From Elusimicrobiota bacterium (GTDB lineage Bacteria > Elusimicrobiota > Elusimicrobia > F11), in contig JAKLIS010000083.1 in the NCBI GenBank assembly GCA_022709485.1, positions 1-6,428 on the forward strand: DNA of 6,428 bases. Reading direction: 5' to 3'. The translations under genes were made by a program, and so were the position numbers. The notes beneath the pieces were generated by a model that saw only the letters and a program-made list of their open reading frames with translations, did no database searches and was not told the DNA's origin. The number at the start of each line of letters is the position of its first letter. Positions within the stretch are counted from its first letter, which is position 1. Positions 1 to 6,428 of the stretch are shown here, in pieces.

Positions 1-10
1 TGCCCCTCAT
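1..10 (-). CDS. rplC: Probable start of ribosomal protein L3 (partial, runs off the window)
   Basis: Reading the minus strand, an ATG at 10-8 is followed by AGG and GGC, giving Met-Arg-Gly before the window ends. Bacterial L3 proteins commonly begin Met-(Lys/Arg)-Gly followed by an Ile-Gly-Lys-Lys type motif, and rplC is the usual gene after rpsJ in the S10 operon. The gap from the rpsJ stop is 18 bases and contains a weak purine-rich GGAAG (27-23), 12 bases before the ATG. L3 binds 23S rRNA and helps start assembly of the 50S subunit. The call rests on three codons plus gene order, so it is an inference; the bases just beyond position 1 would settle it. Confidence 0.5.
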
Positions 11-28
11 TATTTTTGATTTCTTCCG

Positions 29-361
29 TCATACATTCGGCAACTGGATCGCCACATCGACACCGGCGGGCAAACCCAAGTCTCTCAACTCCTCAACGGT
101 TCGAGGCGTGTGTTCAACAATGTCAACAACACGCTTATGAACTCTCATTTCAAATTGTTCCCGGGATTTTTTATCCGAATGCGGAGACCGAAGCACTGTG
201 TACTTCTTAATGTGGGTCGGAAGCAACACCGGCCCCACCAGACTCCCCCCTGTTCTTTGGACGGTTTCAACAATCTTGGCCAATGAGTCATCCAACATCT
301 TGTGATCGTAGGCCCGAAGTTTGATTCTGATTCGTGCAAAAGTTTGAGCTTTTTCTGCCAT
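29..361 (-). CDS. rpsJ: Small ribosomal subunit protein S10 (NusE)
   Basis: This is a complete 110-residue S10. It sits in the head of the 30S subunit, and as NusE it pairs with NusB in transcription antitermination complexes. Family signatures seen: the first strand [12 protein letters not shown] at residues 9-20, [11 protein letters not shown] (29-39), GPVLLPT (43-49), the loop [20 protein letters not shown] (54-73), then [14 protein letters not shown] and the C-terminal [12 protein letters not shown]. It is a little longer than the E. coli protein (103 residues), through about six extra N-terminal residues and a short tail. The ATG is three bases after the fusA stop. A good Shine-Dalgarno AGGGGAG at 378-372 lies inside the end of fusA, 10 bases upstream, and supports both this start and coupling to fusA. 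In many bacteria tuf separates fusA and rpsJ; here it does not. Confidence 0.98.
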   Translation of the reverse strand: MAEKAQTFARIRIKLRAYDHKMLDDSLAKIVETVQRTGGSLVGPVLLPTHIKKYTVLRSPHSDKKSREQFEMRVHKRVVDIVEHTPRTVEELRDLGLPAGVDVAIQLPNV

Positions 362-364
362 GAT

Positions 365-2464
365 TTAGTTTCTCCCCTGCGCGGCTGGCGCTTCTTTGGC
401 GACAATTTCTTCCATCACATTGCGAGGAACCTCTTCATAATGGCTGGGTTCCATTGTGTAGGCGGCGCGCCCTTGTGAAAGCGAACGAACGGTGGTGGCG
501 TATCCAAACATTTCAGCCAGGGGAACCAAACCGTGGATTTTCTGGGTGGTTCCCTTGTCTTCCACTTGTTCAATGCGGCCACGGCGCCGGTTCAAATCTC
601 CGATGACGTCTCCCATATAATCTTTCGGAGTCACGACGTCTATTTTCATGATGGGTTCCAAAATAATGGGATTGGCCTTTTTCGCGGCCTCCTTAAATCC
701 AATTGAGGCGGCAATTTGAAACGCCATGTCGTTGGAGTCCACTTCGTGGAAGCTTCCGTCAAAAAGCGTCACTTTGACATCAACCACGGGGTATCCGGCC
801 AACACACCCGATTCCATAGCTGAAATAAGCCCTTTTTGAATAGATGGAATATATTCTTTGGGAATGCGACCACCCTTAATTTTGTCGATGAATTCGTAGC
901 CTTTCCCTTTTTCGTTGGGTTCCAAAATGATCCAAACGTGCCCATAGTTACCGCGGCCACCGCTTTGTTTAATATATTTTCCTTCCTGCTCAATTTTTTT
1001 GCGGACCGTTTCACGATAAGCCACCTGAGGTTTCCCCACATTGGCCGCCACCTTAAATTCTCTTTTCATGCGATCCACCAAAATATCCAAGTGCAACTCT
1101 CCCATCCCGGCGATAATGGTTTGTCCCGTCTCTTGATCGGACCGAATTCTAAATGTGGGGTCTTCTTCAGCCAATCGGTTTAATGCGACGCCAAGCTTCT
1201 CTTCATCGGCCTGAGACTTTGGCTCAATGGCCACGGAAATAACCGGGTCGGGAAACTTCGGGGGTTCAATAATAATCGGCTTTTTCTCATCGCAAATTGT
1301 TTGACCGGTCGTCACGCCCTTTAAACCAATGACGGCGCCGATATTGCCCGCCGTGATTGTATCCACTTCTTCTCTTTTATCGGCGTGCATAAGCAGAATT
1401 CTTCCAATCCTTTCCCTCATCCGAGTGGTGGCATTATAAACCTGTGTGCCGGACTGAAGCGTGCCCGAATAAACGCGCACATATGTCAATTTACCCACAT
1501 GCGGATCGCTTTGAATTTTAAAAGCCAAGGCGGTTAAGGGGGCGCTGTCTTCGACGGGCCGCATGAGGGCTTCACCGGAATCCGGATCAACTCCCTTAAT
1601 TTCTTTGGCCTCAAGAGGGGAAGGAAGATACATGTTCACGGCATCCAAAACCAATTGGATCCCTTTGTTTTTAAAAGAACTGCCGCACATAAGGGGGAAA
1701 AATTTCCCGGTGATGACGGCTTTCCGCATGACCGCGTTGATTTCATCAGCGGATACATCTTGGTCATCCAAAAATTTGTGGGCCAGGGCATCGTCAAAGT
1801 CGGCCAATTTTTCGACTAAAAGATGCCGATATTTTTTTGCGGATTCAACCAAGTCGGCCGGAACTTCATGCTCATCAAAATGGGCCCCCAATTCCTCGCC
1901 AGTCCAGATATAAGCCTTCATTTTGATCAGATCCACAATACCCTTAAACTCCGATTCTCTTCCGATGGGAAGCTGAATGGGGGTGGTGTTGGCGCCCAGT
2001 TTTTCATGAAGGGAATTCAGACACATGTAAAAATCCGCCCCAATTTTGTCCATTTTATTGGCAAACACAAGTCGGGGAACGCCGTAGTCGGTGGCCTGCC
2101 GCCAAACAGTTTCAGATTGTGGTTCAACGCCTTGGGATCCGTCTAAAACAACAACGGCGCCATCCAAAACGCGAAGTGAACGTTGAACCTCAGCGGTAAA
2201 ATCAATATGGCCCGGGGTATCGATAATATTATAGTGGCAATCTTTCCATACGCAATGCGTGGCCGCGGAGGTAATTGTGATTCCTCGCTCCCTCTCCTGC
2301 TCCATCCAATCCATAACGGTGGTTCCATTATGAACCTCGCCGATCTTATAAATCCGGCCGGTATAGTAAAGAATCCGCTCCGTCGTCGTGGTTTTTCCCG
2401 CGTCGATATGAGCGATGATTCCAATGTTCCTAATTTTGTCTTTTTGTTCTTTTTCTTGGGCCAT
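365..2464 (-). CDS. fusA: Elongation factor G (translocating GTPase)
   Basis: This is a complete 699-residue EF-G, the cytosolic GTPase that moves tRNAs and mRNA through the ribosome and, with RRF, splits it after termination. The GTP-binding motifs are all present: P-loop AHIDAGKT at 18-25, switch I RGITITSA at 60-67, DTPGH at 82-86 with the catalytic His86, NKMD at 136-139 and the G5 loop GSSF at 261-264 (Ser where E. coli has Ala). Domain II spans roughly 300-400, III about 405-480, IV about 481-600 with tip loops SGGRGNYGH (501-509) and GSFHEVDS (570-577, His573 matching E. coli His583), and V about 605-690. Length and motifs fit ordinary translational EF-G rather than a tetracycline-protection or EF-G2-type paralogue. 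The frame is open to a TTG at 2524, but family alignment favours the ATG at 2464, with 12 residues ahead of the conserved NIGI. The only SD-like AAGGA ends just 3 bases before it. It follows rpsG after 142 bases and is followed by rpsJ after 3. Confidence 0.98.
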   Translation of the reverse strand: MAQEKEQKDKIRNIGIIAHIDAGKTTTTERILYYTGRIYKIGEVHNGTTVMDWMEQERERGITITSAATHCVWKDCHYNIIDTPGHIDFTAEVQRSLRVLDGAVVVLDGSQGVEPQSETVWRQATDYGVPRLVFANKMDKIGADFYMCLNSLHEKLGANTTPIQLPIGRESEFKGIVDLIKMKAYIWTGEELGAHFDEHEVPADLVESAKKYRHLLVEKLADFDDALAHKFLDDQDVSADEINAVMRKAVITGKFFPLMCGSSFKNKGIQLVLDAVNMYLPSPLEAKEIKGVDPDSGEALMRPVEDSAPLTALAFKIQSDPHVGKLTYVRVYSGTLQSGTQVYNATTRMRERIGRILLMHADKREEVDTITAGNIGAVIGLKGVTTGQTICDEKKPIIIEPPKFPDPVISVAIEPKSQADEEKLGVALNRLAEEDPTFRIRSDQETGQTIIAGMGELHLDILVDRMKREFKVAANVGKPQVAYRETVRKKIEQEGKYIKQSGGRGNYGHVWIILEPNEKGKGYEFIDKIKGGRIPKEYIPSIQKGLISAMESGVLAGYPVVDVKVTLFDGSFHEVDSNDMAFQIAASIGFKEAAKKANPIILEPIMKIDVVTPKDYMGDVIGDLNRRRGRIEQVEDKGTTQKIHGLVPLAEMFGYATTVRSLSQGRAAYTMEPSHYEEVPRNVMEEIVAKEAPAAQGRN

Positions 2465-2467
2465 ATT

Positions 2468-2472
2468 TCCTT
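2468..2472 (-). promoter_or_regulatory. Tightly spaced Shine-Dalgarno-like AAGGA before fusA
   Basis: The minus strand reads AAGGA, then AAT, then the fusA ATG at 2464. The gap of three bases is shorter than the usual five to nine, and no better purine-rich site lies at a normal distance. Two out-of-frame ATGs (2478-2476 and 2475-2473) lie just upstream. The site supports the ATG at 2464 only weakly; family alignment is what decides the start. Confidence 0.5.
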
Positions 2473-2476
2473 CATC

Positions 2477-2550
2477 ATTCCCGCGTACCGCTTCAATATT
2501 TTCATTATGGACGGTACGTCCCAAAGTCTTGATGGGACGAAAGCGGGAAT
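2477..2550 (-). promoter_or_regulatory. Potential three-way-junction RNA structure just upstream of fusA
   Basis: In the minus-strand transcript, 74 bases can fold on paper into a closed three-way junction. The outer stem pairs ATTCCCGC (2550-2543) with GCGGGAAT (2484-2477), 8 bp. The first inner hairpin pairs CGTCCCA (2539-2533) with TGGGACG (2523-2517), 7 bp with a 9-base loop. The second inner hairpin pairs TACCG (2516-2512) with CGGTA (2490-2486), 5 bp with a 21-base loop; its extended 7-bp version CGTACCG/CGGTACG competes for bases of the other stems. The outer stem ends 12 bases before the fusA ATG and immediately before its ribosome-binding region, so folding could affect EF-G translation. 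It could be a leader-type regulatory element, for example for S7 whose gene ends just upstream, or only the fold of a dispersed palindromic repeat. The base pairing is directly visible; a function is not. Confidence 0.4.
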
Positions 2551-2574
2551 CTAATTAAATTTAAATTGTTTTGG

Positions 2575-2594
2575 ATTCCTGCTTCCGCAGGAAT
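2575..2594 (-). repeat. Perfect 8-bp hairpin with a GGAA (GNRA-type) loop after rpsG
   Basis: The minus strand reads ATTCCTGC, loop GGAA, then GCAGGAAT, a perfect 8-bp stem closed by a four-base loop that fits the GNRA tetraloop pattern. It begins 12 bases after the rpsG stop codon. The bases that follow are CCAAAACAATTT, not a run of U, so it is not a normal intrinsic terminator. It could stabilise the upstream rpsL-rpsG message against 3' exonucleases, act as a processing or regulatory site, or be one copy of a dispersed palindromic repeat (see the doublet entry). Confidence 0.6.
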
Positions 2595-2606
2595 AACTGC
2601 CTTTAT

Positions 2607-3086
2607 TTACCACCGGTAATGAGCAAATGCTTTATTGGCGTCGGCCATTTTGTGAGTATCTTCCCGTTTCTTAAAGGAAGCGCCTTCTTTGCGGCTGGCC
2701 GCTAAAAGTTCATCCGCCAATCTTTGAACCATGGGCTTCCCGGTTTTTTCCCGGGCGTAATTAATGATCCAGCGCATCGCCAAAGCCACGCTTCTTTCGG
2801 GCCGGACTTCGGAGGGCACCTGATAAGTGGCGCCGCCCACGCGGCGGGCTCTCACTTCTAAAAGGGGCCGCACATTTTCAATGGCCCGGTTAAATGTGGC
2901 CAAGGAATCTTCTTTCGACCCGGCCTTAAGCCTTTCCATAGCGCCGTACACGATTTTTTCCGCGGTGGATTTTTTCCCGCCGTAAATCAACTTGTTGACA
3001 AATTTCTGCACCAATACCGACTTATAAACAAAATCGGGAGTATTGATGACTCTCTTATCTTTCGATTTTAGATCTCGCCTTGGCAT
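2607..3086 (-). CDS. rpsG: Small ribosomal subunit protein S7
   Basis: This is a complete 159-residue S7, a primary 16S rRNA-binding protein that starts assembly of the 30S head and lines the exit-site region. It has the family N-terminus [10 protein letters not shown], the helix [26 protein letters not shown] (residues 25-50), [26 protein letters not shown] (66-91, including the beta-hairpin) and the C-terminal [21 protein letters not shown] ending. The length matches the common short bacterial form (about 156), without the E. coli K-12 C-terminal extension. The ATG is preceded by AGGA with an 8-base gap, and that site overlaps the rpsL stop, which points to coupled translation. In E. coli S7 represses its own operon by binding the rpsL-rpsG gap of roughly 100 bases. 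Here that gap is only 12 bases, so that mechanism cannot act at the same place. Confidence 0.98.
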   Translation of the reverse strand: MPRRDLKSKDKRVINTPDFVYKSVLVQKFVNKLIYGGKKSTAEKIVYGAMERLKAGSKEDSLATFNRAIENVRPLLEVRARRVGGATYQVPSEVRPERSVALAMRWIINYAREKTGKPMVQRLADELLAASRKEGASFKKREDTHKMADANKAFAHYRW

Positions 3087-3094
3087 ATTCTTAT

Positions 3095-3100
3095 TCCTTT
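3095..3100 (-). promoter_or_regulatory. Shine-Dalgarno of rpsG overlapping the rpsL stop codon
   Basis: The minus strand reads TAAAGGA: the TAA (3101-3099) ends rpsL, and AAAGGA (3100-3095) is the ribosome-binding site for rpsG, 8 bases before its ATG at 3086. A ribosome finishing rpsL therefore stops on the rpsG start region, which favours termination-reinitiation coupling. Confidence 0.75.
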
Positions 3101-3479
3101 ATTCCTTCGCTTTGGGCATCTTCGCGCCGTATTTGGATCGGCCTTGCTTTCTATCCGTCACGCCCGTGGTATCCAAAACGCCCCGAATGATGTGATAGCG
3201 GACGCCGGGAAGATCTTTCACCCGGCCACCGCGTATGAGAACAATGGAGTGTTCTTGAAGCGTGTGGCCCACACCCGGAATATAAGCCGCGACTTCCTGA
3301 CCTGTGCTCAATTTAACCCGGGCAATTTTCCGAAGGGCTGAATTTGGCTTTTTGGGGGTCACCGTTTTCACGATGGTACAGACACCCCGGCGCTGAGGAC
3401 AGTGATTCAAGGCCGGCGCCTTTGATTTGGCTTTGTGTTCTCTTCGGATTCCGCGAATAAGCTGATTTACTGTCGGCAT
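3099..3479 (-). CDS. rpsL: Small ribosomal subunit protein S12
   Basis: This is a complete 126-residue S12, the protein at the 30S decoding centre that monitors codon-anticodon fit. It matches the family from end to end: [10 protein letters not shown] at the start, CPQRRGVCT (27-35), [11 protein letters not shown] (41-51), [25 protein letters not shown] (72-96) and [16 protein letters not shown] at the end. Lys43, Lys44 and Lys88 are the unmutated residues at sites where changes give streptomycin resistance in E. coli, so a sensitive-type sequence is expected. Asp89 is the residue that RimO methylthiolates in other bacteria. The frame is open to 3518, which would add 13 residues inside rpoC, but the family N-terminus and the position directly after the rpoC stop choose 3479. 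A purine-rich AAGGCGG (3498-3492) lies 12 bases upstream, inside rpoC. One base separates rpoC from this gene, so translation is probably coupled. Confidence 0.98.
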   Translation of the reverse strand: MPTVNQLIRGIRREHKAKSKAPALNHCPQRRGVCTIVKTVTPKKPNSALRKIARVKLSTGQEVAAYIPGVGHTLQEHSIVLIRGGRVKDLPGVRYHIIRGVLDTTGVTDRKQGRSKYGAKMPKAKE

Positions 3480-3480
3480 A

Positions 3481-6428
3481 TTATTTCTGTTCCGCCTTTT
3501 CGATGAGGCCTCTCTCATAAAATCCCGTTCCAGCGGGAATGAGATGGCCGATAATGACGTTTTCTTTCAAACCTTTCAGATTATCAACGGCCCCGGTTGT
3601 GGCCGCTTCGACCAAAACCCGGGTGGTCTCTTGGAAGCTGGCCGACGAAATGAATGATTCTGAGGCCAAGGAAGCCTTTGTGATTCCGAGAAGAACCGGC
3701 TGCGCTTCGGCCTGATCGCCCTTCTTTACGGATTCATTCGCCAATTCAAACCGGGTTTTCGGCACCACTTCGCCCACAAGAAAATCCGTCCCGCCGGATT
3801 TGGTGATGATGACGTTTGAAAGCATCCGCCGAACGATAATTTCGATGTGTTTGTCGTTTATGATAACGCCTTGAAGTCGGTATACTTCTTGGATTTCGTT
3901 CACCAAGAATTCCTGAACTTCTTTGGCGCCTTTCACTTTTAAAATGTCATGGGGATTCACCGCGCCGTCCACCAGAGGTTCACCGACACCCACTCTGTCG
4001 CCTTCATAAACCACCAAATGCTTTCCATGGGGCACGCTATAGTCCCTCTGAAGAGCTGTTTCTTCATTGGTCACAATCACTTTTAGGCCGCCCTTCGGAG
4101 TAGAAGCCAGCCGCACAGTTCCTTCGATTTCCGATATCACTGAGGGGTTCTTTGGTTTGCGGGCTTCAAAAAGTTCCGCGACGCGCGGCAAGCCGCCCGT
4201 GATGTCTTTCGATTTGGAGACTTCCTGCGGAATTTTCGCGAGAATATCGCACTGTTTCACCGCGTCTCCATCTTGAACGACAAGGTTTGTGTCAATTGGA
4301 AGCGGGTAAGTGGCCACGGGTTTCCCTGACTTTCCAATAATAACCATTTGCGGGTGAAGGGCTTCTTGACGGTGCTCAATGATGACGCGCTCAATCAAGC
4401 CCGTAATCTTGTTTTTTTCTTCGTGGAGAGTCACGCCTTCAATAACGTCTTCTAATTTGACGGTCCCTTCTTCTTCCGTGAGGATTGGAAGTGAATACGG
4501 ATCCCATTCAACCAAAAGCTCGCCTTTTTCAATTTTCTGTCCTTCTTTCACTTTGAGACGAGCTCCATAGCGAATTTCATAATGGGAGCGTTCTTCTCCG
4601 GCGACTTCCCGAATGGACAAAAAGCCGTTCCGAGAAACGCAGATTTCGGCATTTTCGCGGTTGGTCAATGTTCGGACGCCATGGAAACGGATGGTTCCGC
4701 TTTCCCGGGCGACAATTTGAGATCTTTGAATCACGCGGCTCGCCGTTCCACCGATGTGAAAAGTTCTTAAGGTGAGTTGTGTGCCAGGTTCACCGATGGA
4801 CTGGGCCGCGATGATTCCCACCGCTTCTCCCACTTCCACCATTCGGCCGGTGGCCAAGTTGACCCCATAACACTTCGCGCAACTGCCGTGATCGGCTTCG
4901 CACGTTAAAACGGATCGAATACGAACGCGGTCAATTCCAGCCTGGACGATTTTTAATGCCTGCTCAGCGGAAATCATGTCTCCGGCTTTCACTAAGATTT
5001 CATCAGACAGGGGATTTACAATATTATCTAAACACACCCGGCCCAAGATTCTTTCTTCCATGGGTTCAATGACATCTTCGCCCGATTTCAGAGTTCCCAC
5101 CGACACGCCGTTGATAGTCTTGCAATCTGTTTCGGTCACAACGATATCATGGCCCACGTCCACAAGGCGGCGGGTGAGATAACCGGCGTCCGCGGTTTTA
5201 AGGGCGGTGTCAGCCAATCCTTTGCGGCCTCCATGAGTCGAAATAAAGTATTCCAAAACCGACAATCCTTCCCGGAAATTCGCCGTTACAGGGCTTTCGA
5301 TAATTTCACCGACGGCACCGGTCAATTTCTTTTGCGGTTTTTGCATGAGACCTCTCATGCCGCCCAGCTGGCGGATTTGCTGCCGGCTTCCGCGAGCGCC
5401 GGAATCGGCCATCATGTACACGGGGTTAAACTTCTGATCTTTCCCGTCCCATCTGGATTCTTCCTGCTTATTCATCTGGTCGAACATGCGGTCTGAAATT
5501 TGATCCGTTATGTGAGTCCAAAGGTCAATGATCTTGTTATACCGTTCGGAGTCAGTGATGATTCCCATCTTGGCCTGTTTGGAAATTTCTTTCACTTGGG
5601 CCAAGGCTTTCTTGACTATTTCCGGTTTTTCCGGCGGGACATGGAAGTCTTTAACGGAAATGGAAAGACCGGCACGGGTGGCAAAGTGGTATCCTAATTT
5701 TTTCAGCTCGTCTAAAAACACAGATGTTTTGTAGGGACCCAGTTCTCTGTAGGACCGATCCACAAGCTTGGAAATTTCTCTCTTCGAAACATTGGTGTTA
5801 ACGTACCCAAGTTCTTTCGGAACAATCATGTTGAAGATCACGCGCCCTACGGTCGTCCAATCTTTCCACTTATCGGGATCGCGATGTTCTTCATCAGTCA
5901 AGTGCTCTTCACGCAATTTGTTGCGGCCAGCCAATTTTATCCGGGCATGGGGGCTGATGGTGTCATTTTGGAACGCGGACATGACTTCATCAACGGAAGC
6001 AAAAAACCGCCCATCTCCCTCGACGCCTTTTTTCATTTTGGTGATATAAGCGGCCCCCAGAATCATGTCCTGGGACGGGACCGCGATTGGTTTTCCCGAA
6101 GCGGGAGAAAGAATGTTGTTGTTGGCCATCATCAAAATTTTGGCTTCAAGCTGCGCTTCCAGGGACAAAGGCACGTGGACAGCCATTTGGTCGCCGTCAA
6201 AGTCAGCGTTAAAGGCAGCACAGGTCAAAGGATGCAATTGAATGGATTTACCCTCAATAAGGACGGGCATGAAAGCTTGGATTCCCAACCGGTGCAGGGT
6301 TGGGGCGCGGTTAAGCATGATAGGAATGTCCCGCGTCACTTGATCCAATATGTCCCAAACTTCCGGTTTCACTCGCTCGAGCATCCTCTTGGCCGCTTTA
6401 AGCGTGATGTTTTCGCGTTTCATAAGTT
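3481..6428 (-). CDS. rpoC: DNA-directed RNA polymerase beta' subunit (5' end outside the window)
   Basis: This is the C-terminal part of beta', the catalytic subunit of RNA polymerase. The frame stays open to the window edge (a Leu codon precedes the ATG at 6423), and by comparison with E. coli about 390 residues are missing upstream, including the N-terminal zinc site. Counting from the Met at 6423, the magnesium-binding loop NADFDGDQ is at 72-79 (Asp74, 76, 78). The bridge-helix region, with [20 protein letters not shown] and [20 protein letters not shown], is about 381-420. The second zinc site has all four cysteines (434, 508, 515, 518). The trigger loop [19 protein letters not shown] is 541-559, with catalytic His556. 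An insertion of about 170 residues follows (563-735, SI3/In6 type) before [18 protein letters not shown]. The end, [24 protein letters not shown] then [17 protein letters not shown], is standard. rpoB should lie upstream; rpsL starts one base downstream. Confidence 0.99.
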   Translation of the reverse strand, partial: LMKRENITLKAAKRMLERVKPEVWDILDQVTRDIPIMLNRAPTLHRLGIQAFMPVLIEGKSIQLHPLTCAAFNADFDGDQMAVHVPLSLEAQLEAKILMMANNNILSPASGKPIAVPSQDMILGAAYITKMKKGVEGDGRFFASVDEVMSAFQNDTISPHARIKLAGRNKLREEHLTDEEHRDPDKWKDWTTVGRVIFNMIVPKELGYVNTNVSKREISKLVDRSYRELGPYKTSVFLDELKKLGYHFATRAGLSISVKDFHVPPEKPEIVKKALAQVKEISKQAKMGIITDSERYNKIIDLWTHITDQISDRMFDQMNKQEESRWDGKDQKFNPVYMMADSGARGSRQQIRQLGGMRGLMQKPQKKLTGAVGEIIESPVTANFREGLSVLEYFISTHGGRKGLADTALKTADAGYLTRRLVDVGHDIVVTETDCKTINGVSVGTLKSGEDVIEPMEERILGRVCLDNIVNPLSDEILVKAGDMISAEQALKIVQAGIDRVRIRSVLTCEADHGSCAKCYGVNLATGRMVEVGEAVGIIAAQSIGEPGTQLTLRTFHIGGTASRVIQRSQIVARESGTIRFHGVRTLTNRENAEICVSRNGFLSIREVAGEERSHYEIRYGARLKVKEGQKIEKGELLVEWDPYSLPILTEEEGTVKLEDVIEGVTLHEEKNKITGLIERVIIEHRQEALHPQMVIIGKSGKPVATYPLPIDTNLVVQDGDAVKQCDILAKIPQEVSKSKDITGGLPRVAELFEARKPKNPSVISEIEGTVRLASTPKGGLKVIVTNEETALQRDYSVPHGKHLVVYEGDRVGVGEPLVDGAVNPHDILKVKGAKEVQEFLVNEIQEVYRLQGVIINDKHIEIIVRRMLSNVIITKSGGTDFLVGEVVPKTRFELANESVKKGDQAEAQPVLLGITKASLASESFISSASFQETTRVLVEAATTGAVDNLKGLKENVIIGHLIPAGTGFYERGLIEKAEQK

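Larger units (their letters stand above)
2474..2597. repeat. Pair of inverted ATTCC-type palindromes (REPIN-like doublet, tentative)
   Basis: Most of the rpsG-fusA spacer is made of two palindromic units built on the same ends. On the plus strand, unit one runs from CATTCCCGCG (2476-2485) to CGAAAGCGGGAATCT (2538-2552). Unit two is GGATTCCTGC (2573-2582) plus GCAGGAATAAC (2587-2597). Their flanks face opposite ways: the (T/C)ATTCC ends point outward and the GGAATC(T/C) ends point inward, with an AT-rich stretch of about 20 bases between (2553-2572), which includes the palindrome AATTTAAATT at 2558-2567. Palindromes of this ATTCC(C/T)GC...GC(G/A)GGAAT form occur as dispersed repeats in many bacterial genomes, and the neisserial dRS3 element has the same ATTCCC-N8-GGGAAT plan. 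That this pair is a dispersed repeat here is inference, because only one locus is visible. The AT-rich middle could also carry a weak fusA promoter; I see no convincing -35/-10 pair. Confidence 0.4.

Noticed and set aside
836..1183. Plus-strand open frames of 60-120 codons across fusA and rpoC.
   Set aside because: All lie antisense to strongly conserved genes, show no recognisable domains or consistent ribosome-binding sites, and are expected by chance in this codon usage.
2143..2505. A 120-residue reading frame starting MKILKRYAG on the minus strand, overlapping the fusA 5' end.
   Set aside because: It is an out-of-frame shadow of fusA with no family resemblance. It is only of interest for its ATGs near the fusA start.
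2465..2524. N-terminal extension of fusA by 20 residues from a TTG at 2524.
   Set aside because: The added residues do not match EF-G N-termini, TTG is a poor start, and the stretch is covered by the palindromic element. The ATG at 2464 gives the family's usual N-terminus.
2551..2572. AT-rich stretch as a fusA promoter.
   Set aside because: TAATTA- and TTTAAT-like hexamers exist, but no matching -35 at the right distance is convincing. It is kept only as a possibility in the spacer entry.
2575..2606. Intrinsic terminator after rpsG.
   Set aside because: The hairpin is strong, but the transcript continues CCAAAACAAU with no U-run.
3480..3518. N-terminal extension of rpsL by 13 residues overlapping rpoC.
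   Set aside because: S12 proteins begin at the MPTVNQL motif. The extra residues are arginine-rich out-of-frame reading of the rpoC end.
3520..3541. A palindrome-like ATCCCGTTCC/AGCGGGAAT at the end of rpoC resembling the spacer repeats.
   Set aside because: It encodes the conserved beta' motif LIPAGTGF, so the resemblance is explained by coding sequence. The stem is imperfect.

Overview
This window is a conserved stretch of bacterial housekeeping DNA. Every gene lies on the minus strand, so the order of transcription runs from high to low coordinates: rpoC (5' end missing) - rpsL - rpsG - fusA - rpsJ - start of rplC. It is the junction of the RNA polymerase beta/beta' operon, the str operon and the S10 operon, which here run together without an obvious terminator between them.

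Region by region. 6428-3481: RNA polymerase beta' subunit from just before the catalytic NADFDGDQ loop to its natural C-terminus. 3479-3099: ribosomal protein S12, starting one base after the rpoC stop. 3086-2607: ribosomal protein S7, after a 12-base gap. 2606-2465: a 142-base spacer, the only sizeable non-coding stretch. It holds a perfect 8-bp hairpin with a GGAA loop and a second, larger palindromic element that folds on paper into a three-way junction ending 12 bases before fusA. 2464-365: elongation factor G. 361-29: ribosomal protein S10, three bases after fusA. 10-1: the first codons of what is probably ribosomal protein L3.

Functionally the genes make the transcription machine (beta'), the decoding and head parts of the 30S subunit (S12, S7, S10) and the translocase that acts on it (EF-G). 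S10 is also NusE, a transcription antitermination partner. The short gaps suggest translational coupling throughout, except at rpsG-fusA.

Organism: a bacterium with fairly balanced base composition. The beta' subunit carries a large insertion in the trigger loop (SI3/In6 type), which is known from most Gram-negative (Gracilicutes-like) phyla and is absent from Firmicutes, Actinobacteria and Thermus. No tuf gene lies between fusA and rpsJ, as in Chlamydiae and Bacteroidetes. From the general look of the proteins I would guess a deep-branching Gram-negative phylum such as Elusimicrobiota or a neighbour, but the window does not prove this. I see no mobile-element genes, CRISPR array, tRNA or rRNA. 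No new protein system is present; the only unexplained structure is in the rpsG-fusA spacer.
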